DNA of 64,000 nt, taken from NCBI GenBank assembly GCA_023401595.1, contig JAEXDQ010000002.1:33761-97760 (forward strand), in the 5' to 3' direction. Under the pieces are notes generated by a model that ran no database searches, was not told where the DNA came from, and saw only the letters and a program-made list of their open reading frames with translations. Position numbers and translations under genes: made by a program. Source of the DNA: Spirochaetota bacterium. Its GTDB lineage: Bacteria > Spirochaetota > Spirochaetia > Sphaerochaetales > Sphaerochaetaceae. Of the stretch, positions 18,412-28,964 are shown piece after piece (the first letter of the stretch is position 1; every line of letters begins with the position of its first letter).

Positions 18412-19734
18412 TTATTTCTGGTTCAGGACCACCTGCATCTTCTGAGCGAGCTTGTCCAGTTCGGCGGAAACGTCGGCGCCCCCCAGAACCGCGGCGAACG
18501 AGTCGCCGATCATATAGGCTACGCTACTCCATCTCGATGAAATGTCGTATATCGGCGCAGGATCTTTCGACAACGAATCAATGACGGCCTGAGCATACGG
18601 CATCTTGCCGAAATACGCATTGTCCAAGGTCATGGTCGCCGCCAATACGGGAGGATATCCGGCAGGTTCATGGAGCATCACGTCATATTCGGGTTTCGCC
18701 AGCTCCTTGAACAATGCGGCGCAGATATCGGCGTGCTTGGATCGGGAATTGATCATATTGCACCAGATACCGCTACCGGCATGGGAAATCGGATTCGCAG
18801 CGCCGGAAATGTAGGGAACAACCATGAAATTGATATTCGGGGCTTTGTCCAGAACATCCTGCGCAAACCACCCTTCCCTGAAAATCATCGCGGTCTGTCC
18901 GGACTGGAACGCAGTCTCAGGGGCTCCGAAGTCGAGGTTCACTACCTTGTCCTTATACACAAGATCCTTATTGAACTGGAACGCGGACTTCGCTTCCGGG
19001 CCATTGATATACCCCGTCGCCAAAGTCAGGTCTTCCGACAGCACGCGCCCCCCGAACACATGGATGAAGGGGATGAATTTTCCCGATACGCCTTCGCCGC
19101 CGCCAAGGTACCGGGGCTGATAGCCGGAACGGACCACATTGCCGGAGGCATCGTATTTGGTCATTTTCTTCGCTACATCGACAAACTCTTCGATGGTCTT
19201 GGGATAGGCGGTCTCCGGATTCAGCCCGGCTTCCTTCATGTAGTCGGTATTGATATACAGAAGCTGAAGGGAACCGCCTTCACTGGGGAAACCATATCTC
19301 TTGCCGTTGAACACCCCATCGCCGACGTAAACAGAAGCCAAGGCGTCGTCCCATGCTTTGGCCACGTCGTCGGGAAGCGGCAATGCGATAGGGTTCAATC
19401 CGCCTTCAAGGGCCCAGTCTGACGGACGGGCGAGGAACATGTCGGGCCCGTTGCCGCTTGTGAACGCCGTCAGATATTTCGTCTCATATCCAGAATACTC
19501 GATGACCTCAGCCCGGCAGGTCACATTATCATAGCCGAGGTTTTTCAATGCTACGTTCGCAGCGTCGGCGAACGCCTGCACGAATGCCGGGGACTGGCCA
19601 TAATGGCTCCAGTACACAAGCTCGATCGGCTTGCCGGAAGCATCATCCTTCGACTCCGAAGAACCTCCGGCGAATATGACCGCAGGAACCAACAGCAACG
19701 CCAGACTCAACAAAACCACACTTGCTTTCTTCAT
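18412..19734 (-). CDS. Sugar ABC transporter substrate-binding protein, family 1
   Basis: A 440-residue exported sugar binder. The signal peptide MKKASVVLLSLALLLVPAV ends near FAGGSSES, typical for spirochaete binding proteins. ELVYWSHYGQSPAFVQAFAD opens the mature SBP_bac_1 domain. Start 19734 is chosen because AAAGGAG lies upstream and the signal peptide begins there. It brings an oligosaccharide to the two CUT1 permeases downstream. Ligand unknown; the adjacent GH39 enzyme suggests a xylose-, uronate- or amino-sugar-containing oligomer. Confidence 0.92.
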   Translation of the reverse strand: MKKASVVLLSLALLLVPAVIFAGGSSESKDDASGKPIELVYWSHYGQSPAFVQAFADAANVALKNLGYDNVTCRAEVIEYSGYETKYLTAFTSGNGPDMFLARPSDWALEGGLNPIALPLPDDVAKAWDDALASVYVGDGVFNGKRYGFPSEGGSLQLLYINTDYMKEAGLNPETAYPKTIEEFVDVAKKMTKYDASGNVVRSGYQPRYLGGGEGVSGKFIPFIHVFGGRVLSEDLTLATGYINGPEAKSAFQFNKDLVYKDKVVNLDFGAPETAFQSGQTAMIFREGWFAQDVLDKAPNINFMVVPYISGAANPISHAGSGIWCNMINSRSKHADICAALFKELAKPEYDVMLHEPAGYPPVLAATMTLDNAYFGKMPYAQAVIDSLSKDPAPIYDISSRWSSVAYMIGDSFAAVLGGADVSAELDKLAQKMQVVLNQK

Positions 19735-19760
19735 ACTACGCACTCCTTTTATTTTTCTCT

Positions 19761-20792
19761 TCATTTTTCTACATCCACCAGAATATGGATACATTCATTA
19801 TTTTTGTCATTGCGCATGTCGAACGCTTCCTGAATCTGCGTCAACGGATAGACCCTGTCAATATATTCGCCCGTCTGTATCAGGCCGTCCTTCACCAAGC
19901 TGATTCCTTCCTTGAAGAACCTGTACATGTCGATATCCCGCTTCGGTTCGGTGGAGAGAATTTCCAAGCGCCGACGATGTACGGTGAAGAAATCGACTTG
20001 GGCGTGGCTGATGCCGATACCGCCGTACATGACGACCTTTCCTCCGGTACGGGTGACGTCGAACGCATCAGGAACGCTCCCCCCCTCCAACAGACAGGGA
20101 ATGACGATGTCGAAACCGTCGGGATAGTCCTTTCCAACGACCTCTTTGGTCGAGGTTGTCTCGGAAGGGACCTTATACGTCCTTGTCGCCCCATATTTAC
20201 GGGCCAGCTCCAGATTCCGGTCCTTCAGATCGGTAACGACCAGTTCTTTCGGAGAGTATAGGGACATGACCTGGGTCAGCATCAATCCGCTGACGCCTTG
20301 TCCGGTGATCAATACGGTACGGCCGGAATCGCATTTCGACAACTCCGCCGCATGAAGCACGCCGGGTAGGATTTCTATCAGGCTGATGTCAAGCATATCG
20401 AATTCATCGGGCATGACCTGCACGTTGAACGGCCGGCATACGATATACTGCGCATAGGCTCCCCAGACATACCGACAGGTGACCTTCTGCCCAGTCTTCA
20501 GCCCCTTGACGTTGGCCCCCACCTTGTCGATCACTCCAGCGACTTCATGACCGAGACGAACCGGAAAGGTAAGAAATTCCGGCTTGCGGTTTCCTCTATA
20601 CGCCTCCAGGTCAGAACCGCAGATTCCGACATATTTGATCTTGATACGGATCTCGTCTTCAGAAGGTTCGGGAATTTTTGCTGCGACAAGCTTCAAGGTA
20701 TAAGGCTTTTCCAGAATAGCCACCCGTTGGGTATCCGCGGCGGAAAAGTCGTCGGTATATTCCAAATCGGCAATTTTCATCTTCGTTGGCAT
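19761..20792 (-). CDS. Zn-dependent alcohol/polyol dehydrogenase (MDR family)
   Basis: A 343-residue medium-chain dehydrogenase. GICGSDLEAYRG and RLGHEVAGVID give the catalytic zinc site; GQGVSGLM is the nucleotide-binding turn. Unlike the other dehydrogenase in this cluster, the four-Cys structural-zinc lobe is absent (only one Cys in KVTCRYVWGAYAQY), a difference of the threonine/galactitol-like subgroups. AGGAGA lies 7 bp before the ATG. It is the first enzyme gene after the AraC regulator, and probably works with the polyol dehydrogenase downstream. Confidence 0.82.
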   Translation of the reverse strand: MPTKMKIADLEYTDDFSAADTQRVAILEKPYTLKLVAAKIPEPSEDEIRIKIKYVGICGSDLEAYRGNRKPEFLTFPVRLGHEVAGVIDKVGANVKGLKTGQKVTCRYVWGAYAQYIVCRPFNVQVMPDEFDMLDISLIEILPGVLHAAELSKCDSGRTVLITGQGVSGLMLTQVMSLYSPKELVVTDLKDRNLELARKYGATRTYKVPSETTSTKEVVGKDYPDGFDIVIPCLLEGGSVPDAFDVTRTGGKVVMYGGIGISHAQVDFFTVHRRRLEILSTEPKRDIDMYRFFKEGISLVKDGLIQTGEYIDRVYPLTQIQEAFDMRNDKNNECIHILVDVEK

Positions 20793-20888
20793 AGCGCATC
20801 TCCTATGCCTTTGAGTCTAAGACCGGAATGCAAGTTCTGTATTTGTCCAAAAACGTCATGTTTTTATCAAATCAGGAACAACATGGTT

Positions 20889-21809
20889 TTACTTCTTCGA
20901 GGCATTCAGGCCGTCGTCGATAACTTGAATCAGCAATGTATTCTCAAATTCAGGATGAATTACAACATCCTTCCCTATACCCGAACGTTTCTGTTCTCTC
21001 CATTGTCCAGGCGGCATCCCAGTTACTTTCTTGAAGCTTCGGGAGAACTGGTGTATGTTGGGGTAGCCTATAATTTCACTGATATGTTTCAGCTCATAAT
21101 CGCCATAACTCAATAACTCTTTAGCTTTTAATATTCTATAGTGTTCTGCGTATTCTATTGGGGTCATTCCGATTTCTTTTTCCAATAGTCGGCTGAGATA
21201 CCGATAGGAATAGGGAATATGGTCTTCGAGCATATCCGAAGTGATTTTTTTCTGATAGTTGTGTTCCAAGAAACCGATAATCCGGCTGACGATCAAGGAG
21301 CGATCCTGCCCTGGCGACAATGTGGCCGGCAACGCCTTATCGGGCCGTAACGAGGTACTGCTTCTCACAAGCTTTATCAAAATCCGACCAAGCAGAAGTT
21401 GACAGTATTCCTGATACAGGCAATCCCGGTCCTCCCCTTCCTCGCGGATTTCCTCCAACGCCGAATAGATGTCATCTTCATAGATGGTCATGGCAGGTGG
21501 TATCAAACGGCAGATTTCAGACAGCGCCGGATTGGTGATTTTGAATTTTGTATCGAGCGTCTTGAGGCCTTTCACGCCGACGCCGGACAGGCCATGTTCA
21601 AACGAGGGCGGCAGGAACAAGATCGCCGGAGATTCAACGCGCCGCACATCGCCATTGAGCGTGACATTGCAGGATCCTTCAACAAAATAAATCAGCTGAA
21701 AGAAATCGTCATGGGAATGGGAGGAAAGCAGCCAGTTCTGCTTGTAGTCGAACCTTGCGATCCAAAGTACTTCGATGTCGTTGAAAATCCCAGAATCATG
21801 TACATCCAT
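20889..21809 (-). CDS. AraC family transcriptional regulator
   Basis: A 306-residue regulator. The N-terminal cupin-like sensor region includes SHSHDDFFQLIYFVEG. The C-terminal double helix-turn-helix runs from about 195: SYRYLSRLLEKEIGM and ISEIIGYPNIHQFSRSFKKVTGMPPGQWR. It lies directly upstream of the dehydrogenase-ABC-GH39 cluster on the same strand and probably activates it in response to a sugar inducer. The Shine-Dalgarno is weak, so a low expression level is likely. Confidence 0.9.
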   Translation of the reverse strand: MDVHDSGIFNDIEVLWIARFDYKQNWLLSSHSHDDFFQLIYFVEGSCNVTLNGDVRRVESPAILFLPPSFEHGLSGVGVKGLKTLDTKFKITNPALSEICRLIPPAMTIYEDDIYSALEEIREEGEDRDCLYQEYCQLLLGRILIKLVRSSTSLRPDKALPATLSPGQDRSLIVSRIIGFLEHNYQKKITSDMLEDHIPYSYRYLSRLLEKEIGMTPIEYAEHYRILKAKELLSYGDYELKHISEIIGYPNIHQFSRSFKKVTGMPPGQWREQKRSGIGKDVVIHPEFENTLLIQVIDDGLNASKK

Positions 21810-22447
21810 CGGCTACGCTTCTTGTGTATGGCGTTGTCCCGTCAAATCCACGGGTCCAATCGACCATAAGCTTCGCACCGAAAGTCCTTGCGGGTCAACA
21901 GGAACGAAGCGGAATGCGACATGAAAAAGGAGGGAAAAACCGTGTCTCCACAATCGTTTTCCTCCCCCGCAACCATAAACCTCGACGATGAGCGGTGCGC
22001 GCAAGCACGACCCTACCGCGACAATGAAGTAGCAGGTCTCGTCCTGTATCAGATTTACGAAGCACACAAGCCGCCGGGCAAGGCGTCCGAAGCAGGACAA
22101 TGCCCCACAATTCTATTACGAAGCAAAAAACACATGAGACTAGGCCGTAAAGTAGGGACAGTGCGTAAGCACGGCCCTACCGCGACAACGAAGCAACAGG
22201 TCTCGTCCTGTACCAGATTTACGAAGCACACAAGCCGTCTGGCAAGACGTCCGAAGCAAGACAATGCCCCACAATTCTATTACGAAGCAAAAAACACATG
22301 AGACTAGGCCGTAAAGTAGGGACAGTGCGTAAGCACGGCCCTACTGCAACAACGAAGTATCATGGGTTTTTTGCGAGTAAGAAGGGGGGGGCGGTATCGT
22401 TAGGAGAAGTACCCAGGAACCACCCGATACCGACCCCCCGGGGAAGG
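21810..22447. other. 638-bp spacer with tandem repeat array
   Basis: Between glnN (ends 22448, minus) and the AraC gene (starts 21809, minus). It contains the 164-bp array (separate entry). A G-rich homopolymer tract (about eight G) occurs near 22383-22391. No conserved protein is encoded; frames crossing the array encode repeat-derived peptides only. Confidence 0.6.
21997..22355. repeat. 164-bp tandem repeat, two copies plus a partial
   Basis: Unit boundaries at about 21997, 22161 and 22325; the distance is exactly 164 bp at several anchor points (for example ACAATGAAG at 22021, ACAACGAAG at 22185 and 22349). Copies differ at few positions. Each junction carries a hairpin: GTAGGG-ACA-GTGC-GTAA-GCAC-GG-CCCTAC (second copy at 22153-22181). 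The design equals that of the 107-bp arrays at 34.4 and 55.2 kb. Confidence 0.85.
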
Positions 22448-24535
<2,088 letters not shown>

Positions 24536-24781
24536 ATCTCCTCCCCGTACCGATATAGGGTACTTCTGGTATAAGTTCGCGATACCGGAGGCGACTGACG
24601 TTCCGACCGGCCTGTCCTGAAGCAGGAGCCGGACGCCACAACGCCTTCCGAGCCGGCCTGCACACACCTGTCATCGCTTAGGAGGTCGTGCATGGACCGG
24701 CGAAATCCCGTCCGGATTCATCTGAACCATCGCAAAGTCGGGAGCATCAGCTCCGACATATCCGAATGAACCCGCGCAAAC

Positions 24782-24821
24782 AAAAAAAAGGCGCTGTAGG
24801 CCAATAATGGTCTACAGCGCC
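24782..24821 (-). terminator. Orphan intrinsic terminator in the glnN leader
   Basis: Ten-base-pair perfect stem GGCGCTGTAG / CTACAGCGCC (24790-24799 and 24812-24821) with a 12-nt loop, followed on the minus strand by eight T (rc of 24782-24789). No minus-strand gene lies upstream, so it cannot be ending a known gene. It starts roughly 12 nt after the predicted transcription start and lies 250 nt before the glnN ATG. Confidence 0.8.
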
Positions 24822-24834
24822 TTTGCTGTTTGCA
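24782..24834 (-). ncRNA. Candidate short leader RNA or small RNA upstream of glnN
   Basis: Defined only by the promoter and terminator above, giving a transcript of about 53 nt. It could be a stable small RNA or the terminated product of a glnN attenuator. No match to a known RNA family is recognised. Confidence 0.35.
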
Positions 24835-24840
24835 ACGGGT

Positions 24841-24868
24841 TTTATACCAAGACACCCCTCCGTGTCAA
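24841..24868 (-). promoter_or_regulatory. Strong sigma70-type promoter driving the glnN leader
   Basis: TTGACA (24863-24868) and TATAAA (24841-24846) on the minus strand, spacing 16 bp. The spacer holds an inverted repeat GACAC-CCCTCC-GTGTC (24851-24866), a candidate operator. Transcription would start near 24834 and meet the terminator at once. Confidence 0.6.
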
Positions 24869-24976
24869 CAATTCCTGCGAAAAAAATCGGCATTATTTTA
24901 TGCCGGTCTTATGGTAAATAATTTTAATTACATATATATTAAACAGATATTATCTACAAAAATTTGTAAATCAATG

Positions 24977-25005
24977 TGGACAGAGCTAGAAGGATGGTAT
25001 ATAGT
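24977..25005 (+). promoter_or_regulatory. Probable promoter of the FecCD-type operon
   Basis: TGGACA (24977-24982) and TATAGT (25000-25005) with 17-bp spacing; start would be near 25012, about 20-30 bp before the permease ATG. The palindrome AGATATTATCT at 24945-24955 lies just upstream; it is not a good Fur-box match. Confidence 0.45.
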
Positions 25006-25032
25006 CCTTTATATGATTAAAAACATAATGGA

Positions 25033-26094
25033 ATGATACATGTCATGATCCCGAAAGCGACACCGTTACAAACAGAACCGACACGACGCACCTCCCCACA
25101 GGGCTTCAAAGTCCTGGCACTGGTCTTGTTGTTCTTGTTCTGTTTCCTGATCTCCTTCTCCATCGGCAGATTCGTCATATCCCCGGTGCAGACGGTAAGA
25201 ATCCTCCTCGGCAAGCTACTTCCGTTGAAGCAGACCTGGACGCGGCAGATGGAGATAGTCATGATCAACGTCAGGCTACCAAGAATCATCGCCGCAGGCT
25301 TGATCGGCGCGGCGTTGTCCGCCTCAGGTTGCGTCTACCAAGGGATATTCAAAAACCCCATGGTGTCGCCGGATATCCTCGGCTCCTCCGCGGGGGCCGG
25401 GTTCGGAGCGGCTTTGGGGCTTTTCCTTTCCATCGGATATCTCGGAGTATCCCTTTCCTCCTTCCTGTTCGGCCTGGCGGCAGTTGTCCTGGCCTGCGCC
25501 GCCTCGGTCAAGTTCAAGGAAAACCCGACGCTGGGCCTGATTCTCGCGGGTATCATGGTCGGCTCGCTTTTTTCGGCGGCGACCTCGTTCCTCAAACTGG
25601 TGGCCGACCCGACGAACCAGCTGCCGGCGATTACCTACTGGCTGATGGGCAGCCTTGCGTCGATCAGGATGAACGACGTCAAGCTGCTGTTCCCGATCCT
25701 GCTGATAGCCGCCATCCCGTTGCTGCTGCTACGATGGAGACTGAACATCCTGACGCTGGACGAAGAGGAAGCGCGCTCCTTGGGAATCAACACATCGTTG
25801 CTGAGGGGCGCGGCGATCCTCTGTACCACCATCCTGACCTCGGCCAGCGTCGCAGTCAGCGGACTGATCGGCTGGGTCGGCCTGGTGATACCCCATTTCG
25901 CGCGGAAGATAGTCGGCCCCGATTTCCGTTACCAGCTACCGGCGAGCATGCTCATCGGCGGCTCGTTTCTGATCATGGTGGACGATATCGCGCGAATCCT
26001 CGCCACAAGCGAAGTCCCCATCGGAATCCTGACCGCTTTCGTCGGAGCCCCGTTCTTCCTCTACCTCATCATCAAGGGGGGAAAGGAAGCATGA
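25033..26094 (+). CDS. FecCD-type ABC transporter permease
   Basis: A 353-residue inner-membrane subunit of the iron-siderophore/heme/cobalamin importer class. Hydrophobic segments are spread along the chain and family motifs include RLPRIIAAGLIGAALSASG and GLIGWVGLVIPHFARKIVGPD, the BtuC/FecCD coupling region. A second ATG four codons downstream (25045) is a possible start; the Shine-Dalgarno is weak for both. The stop overlaps the ATPase start (ATGA). First gene of a four-gene operon. Confidence 0.93.
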   Translation: MIHVMIPKATPLQTEPTRRTSPQGFKVLALVLLFLFCFLISFSIGRFVISPVQTVRILLGKLLPLKQTWTRQMEIVMINVRLPRIIAAGLIGAALSASGCVYQGIFKNPMVSPDILGSSAGAGFGAALGLFLSIGYLGVSLSSFLFGLAAVVLACAASVKFKENPTLGLILAGIMVGSLFSAATSFLKLVADPTNQLPAITYWLMGSLASIRMNDVKLLFPILLIAAIPLLLLRWRLNILTLDEEEARSLGINTSLLRGAAILCTTILTSASVAVSGLIGWVGLVIPHFARKIVGPDFRYQLPASMLIGGSFLIMVDDIARILATSEVPIGILTAFVGAPFFLYLIIKGGKEA

Positions 26095-26879
26095 GCATTT
26101 CAGTGCAGGACATCCATTTCTCCTACGGCGACCATCCGGTCCTGGACGGGGTGAGTTTTTCTCTGGAACCGAGCAAGCTTACGTTCCTGCTCGGCCCCAA
26201 CGGGAGCGGAAAAAGCACGTTGTTCCGATGCATGCTCGGCCACAGACCGCCCGATTCCGGTACCGTCGCCGTCGATGGCGCCGACACGACGACCATGACC
26301 CCTGCCGAACTCGCCCACCATATCGCCTATATCCCACAGGTGACCGCCCCGACCTTCAACTACACGGTCCTGCAAGCGGTACTGATGGGCCGGACCTCCC
26401 ATATGAAGCTGTTCTCATCTCCTTCGGCGAAGGATATCGGCATAGCCTATGAAGCCTTGGAACGGCTGGGCATCCGTCATCTCGCAAACAAGGGGTCGAA
26501 CAAGATTTCGGGGGGCGAGCAGCAATTGGTGCTGATCGCCCGCGCGCTCGCCCAACAGGCGCAAATCATCATCATGGACGAGCCGACTTCCAGCCTCGAC
26601 TACGGCAACCAGCTCATGGTGCTGTCGCAGATGAAATCGCTCTGCAAGGACGGCAAACTGGTGTTCCTCTCGTCCCACAACCCCCAGCACGCCATGTCCT
26701 ACGCCGACGAAGTGCTTGTGCTATACGACGGAAGGGTATGGAGCCAAGGAACGCCAAGACAGGTGATCACAAAAGAGATGATTCGACAGGTCTATGGGGT
26801 CGATGTCACGATTCTCGAATATGTCGATGAAACGGGACAGGTGAGAAACATGGTCGCTCCGACCCAGGAGGGACTGTAA
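26091..26879 (+). CDS. FecE-type ABC transporter ATP-binding protein
   Basis: A 262-residue ATPase for the FecCD permease. Walker A is GPNGSGKST, the signature ISGGEQQLVLIARAL and Walker B IIIMDEPTSSLD. The ATG at 26091 overlaps the permease stop; the frame is open far upstream, but that part is a frame shadow of the permease. The following methyltransferase start overlaps this stop (TAATG). Confidence 0.94.
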   Translation: MSISVQDIHFSYGDHPVLDGVSFSLEPSKLTFLLGPNGSGKSTLFRCMLGHRPPDSGTVAVDGADTTTMTPAELAHHIAYIPQVTAPTFNYTVLQAVLMGRTSHMKLFSSPSAKDIGIAYEALERLGIRHLANKGSNKISGGEQQLVLIARALAQQAQIIIMDEPTSSLDYGNQLMVLSQMKSLCKDGKLVFLSSHNPQHAMSYADEVLVLYDGRVWSQGTPRQVITKEMIRQVYGVDVTILEYVDETGQVRNMVAPTQEGL

Positions 26880-27601
26880 TGTATATGTGGACCGATGACA
26901 CGCTCCGATGGATGATGGCCGCTACACGCCGTACTCCGCTATATTCCGGTATCGTCGGTCTATTGGAAGGTATCATATCTTCGGATTCCATCGTCTGCGA
27001 CGCAGGATGCGGAACGGGAGGGCTGAGCCTTGCGCTGGCGCCGAAGGTCCGTGAAGTCATCGCCGTGGATTCTGACAGGAAGGCCGTCGAGCTACTCACG
27101 GCGGAAACGCGGATGAACGGTATTGACAATCTGACGCCCGTCTGCGCCGACATCTTTACCGACAGGATCGCCAGTCGTTTCGACACCATGGTCTTCTGCC
27201 GGTTCGGGGGGCTGGGTGAAATCCTCCCCACGGCCTATCTCTACGACAGCGAGAAGATTGTCATCATCAAACAAAAGAATCGCAGGCATCGCTTTGATTT
27301 CCAGCGAACGGAGAATGAACGGCGTTCCTACGACATGTTGATCAAGCAGCTCGCCGAAGCGAGGCTCCCCTACCGGCTCCGTTGCGGGACTTTCGAGTCG
27401 GGGCAGCCCTTCACCTCCATGGACGACGCGCGGGCTTTCTTCCGGGCCTACGACAAAACCGACGGCCTCGGCGAGTTGACCGACGCACAGCTGCGAAAGC
27501 GGCTCGTCGTGACGGAAGAGCCTGATTTTCCCTACTACTTGCCCGCACAGGCGGAAATGTGCGCAGTCATTTGTGAACTACGGCCAGCCAGGGAGGAATG
27601 A
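26879..27601 (+). CDS. Class I SAM-dependent methyltransferase in the metal-importer operon
   Basis: A 240-residue Rossmann methyltransferase. Motif I is VCDAGCGTGGLSLAL, followed by VIAVDSDRKAVELL and a motif III-like segment. The usual NPPY motif is missing (VFCRFGGLGE instead), so it is probably not a nucleic-acid amino-methyltransferase. It overlaps the ATPase stop by TAATG and precedes the binding protein, so it is an integral operon member. It may modify a metallophore, a tetrapyrrole or another small ligand. Substrate unknown. Confidence 0.8.
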   Translation: MYMWTDDTLRWMMAATRRTPLYSGIVGLLEGIISSDSIVCDAGCGTGGLSLALAPKVREVIAVDSDRKAVELLTAETRMNGIDNLTPVCADIFTDRIASRFDTMVFCRFGGLGEILPTAYLYDSEKIVIIKQKNRRHRFDFQRTENERRSYDMLIKQLAEARLPYRLRCGTFESGQPFTSMDDARAFFRAYDKTDGLGELTDAQLRKRLVVTEEPDFPYYLPAQAEMCAVICELRPAREE

Positions 27602-27661
27602 TAGGAAATCGTGGGGTTTCCGGTTCTTCCGGCGAACATATACCAACAAGGAGATTGTAGC

Positions 27662-28756
27662 ATGAGAAAAACACACACTGTACGATGCATGGTCATCGCC
27701 GTCCTTCTCTTCTGCCTCATGGCCCCGGTCTGGGCCCAGGCGAGCTATGAAGCGGCGAAAGCGCCACAGACGATCGTATTCACCGATTCCACCGGACGGG
27801 AGGTGGAGCTTCCGGCGAATATCACCCGCGTCGCTCCCAGCGGTCCGGCGGCTCAGATGATCCTCTACTCCGTCGCTCCTGATTCCCTGATCGGATGGGG
27901 GACGAAGCTCAGCGACGTCCAGAAGAAATACCTGGACAGCAAGTACTGGAACCTGCCCGTGTTCGGACAGTTCTACGGCAAGAACAATACATTGAACATG
28001 GAAGCCCTGATCGCCGCCGACCCGCAGGTGATCATCGACCTAGGGGACATGAAGAAGACCCACAAGCAGGATATGCAAGGCGTGCAGGAGCAGACGGGAA
28101 TTCCGACGATCTTCATTGAAGCGAATCTGAAGACATTCCCGGACGCCTACCGGCAGCTCGGCAAGCTGCTGGGCGTGGAGGAGCAGGCGGAAGCCATCGC
28201 CACCTACATTGAACAGACCATCGCCATGGCCAAGACGAACGCGGCGGCCATCCCGGAGAACGAGAAGGTATCGGTCATGTTCGGCACAGGCCCCACGGGC
28301 ATGGACGTCAACGCTAAGAATTCAATCCATGCCGATGTCATTGATATCATTGGAGCGGTGAACGCCATTGAAGTACCAGACGTCAGCAGCAAAGGGGGCG
28401 GCAATACGATCAACATGGAACAGCTGATGATGTTCAACCCCGACGTAATCCTGTTCACCAACGACGGGCCATATGCCACCGTAGCGGCCGACCCGCTCTG
28501 GCAGGGACTGGACGCCATTACGAATGGAACGTACTACGAAATTCCCGGCACACCATACGGCTGGCTCGGAAGTCCTCCGTCCGTCAACAGGCTCATCGGC
28601 ATCCCATGGCTGGGCAATCTTGTCTATCCTGAGCTGTATCAGCTGGACATGGTCGAGGAAGCGAAGAAGTTCTATTCCCTCTTCTGGCACTACAACCTAT
28701 CGGATGATGAGGCGCGGGAGCTGCTGGCAAACTCGACGTTGAAGGCCAACTCCTAA
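27662..28756 (+). CDS. Iron/heme/cobalamin-type ABC substrate-binding protein
   Basis: A 364-residue exported binding protein of the TroA/BtuF fold. Signal peptide MRKTHTVRCMVIAVLLFCL ends at AQAS. The mature domain opens with TIVFTDSTGREVELPANITRVAPSGP, standard for Fe3+-hydroxamate/cobalamin/heme binders. Start 27662 follows AAGGAG and is where the signal peptide begins. Placement last in the operon, after the methyltransferase, is unusual. No lipobox is seen. Ligand not inferable. Confidence 0.92.
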   Translation: MRKTHTVRCMVIAVLLFCLMAPVWAQASYEAAKAPQTIVFTDSTGREVELPANITRVAPSGPAAQMILYSVAPDSLIGWGTKLSDVQKKYLDSKYWNLPVFGQFYGKNNTLNMEALIAADPQVIIDLGDMKKTHKQDMQGVQEQTGIPTIFIEANLKTFPDAYRQLGKLLGVEEQAEAIATYIEQTIAMAKTNAAAIPENEKVSVMFGTGPTGMDVNAKNSIHADVIDIIGAVNAIEVPDVSSKGGGNTINMEQLMMFNPDVILFTNDGPYATVAADPLWQGLDAITNGTYYEIPGTPYGWLGSPPSVNRLIGIPWLGNLVYPELYQLDMVEEAKKFYSLFWHYNLSDDEARELLANSTLKANS

Positions 28757-28772
28757 TACATCGCAGCTGATC

Positions 28773-28823
28773 GCCGGACATGCGTTGACCTGGCTTCGTG
28801 TCACCGTATGGCGCATGTCCGGC
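28773..28823 (+). terminator. Strong hairpin after the metal-importer operon
   Basis: Perfect 12-bp stem GCCGGACATGCG / CGCATGTCCGGC (28773-28784, 28812-28823) with a 27-nt loop, directly after the binding-protein stop. It is followed by AAATCTCTTA and not a T-tract, so termination may be factor-assisted, or the hairpin may be an mRNA 3' stabiliser. Confidence 0.5.
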
Positions 28824-28964
28824 AAATCTCTTATAGCGAATACTCGTCCAGCTAGCTAAAAAACATAATGTGCTTCGGTGGGATATCAACGATTCGTTCG
28901 GCGATTGCATTAAACCAGATTTCACTATCGTCGCACATATCAAGAAAAGTCCACACCCGATCGA

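Larger units (their letters stand above)
24536..25032. other. Divergent regulatory region between glnN and the FecCD operon
   Basis: 497 bp. It contains, from the glnN side: a 250-nt stretch without recognisable genes, the orphan terminator, a strong minus-strand promoter, an AT-rich segment with a palindrome AGATA-T-TATCT (24945-24955), and a plus-strand promoter for the metal importer. No protein-coding gene is supported. Confidence 0.6.

Noticed and set aside
24536..24780. A 19-codon leader peptide (MVQMNPDG…) in the glnN leader
   Set aside because: No Shine-Dalgarno, no run of regulatory codons, and a frame this short is expected by chance.
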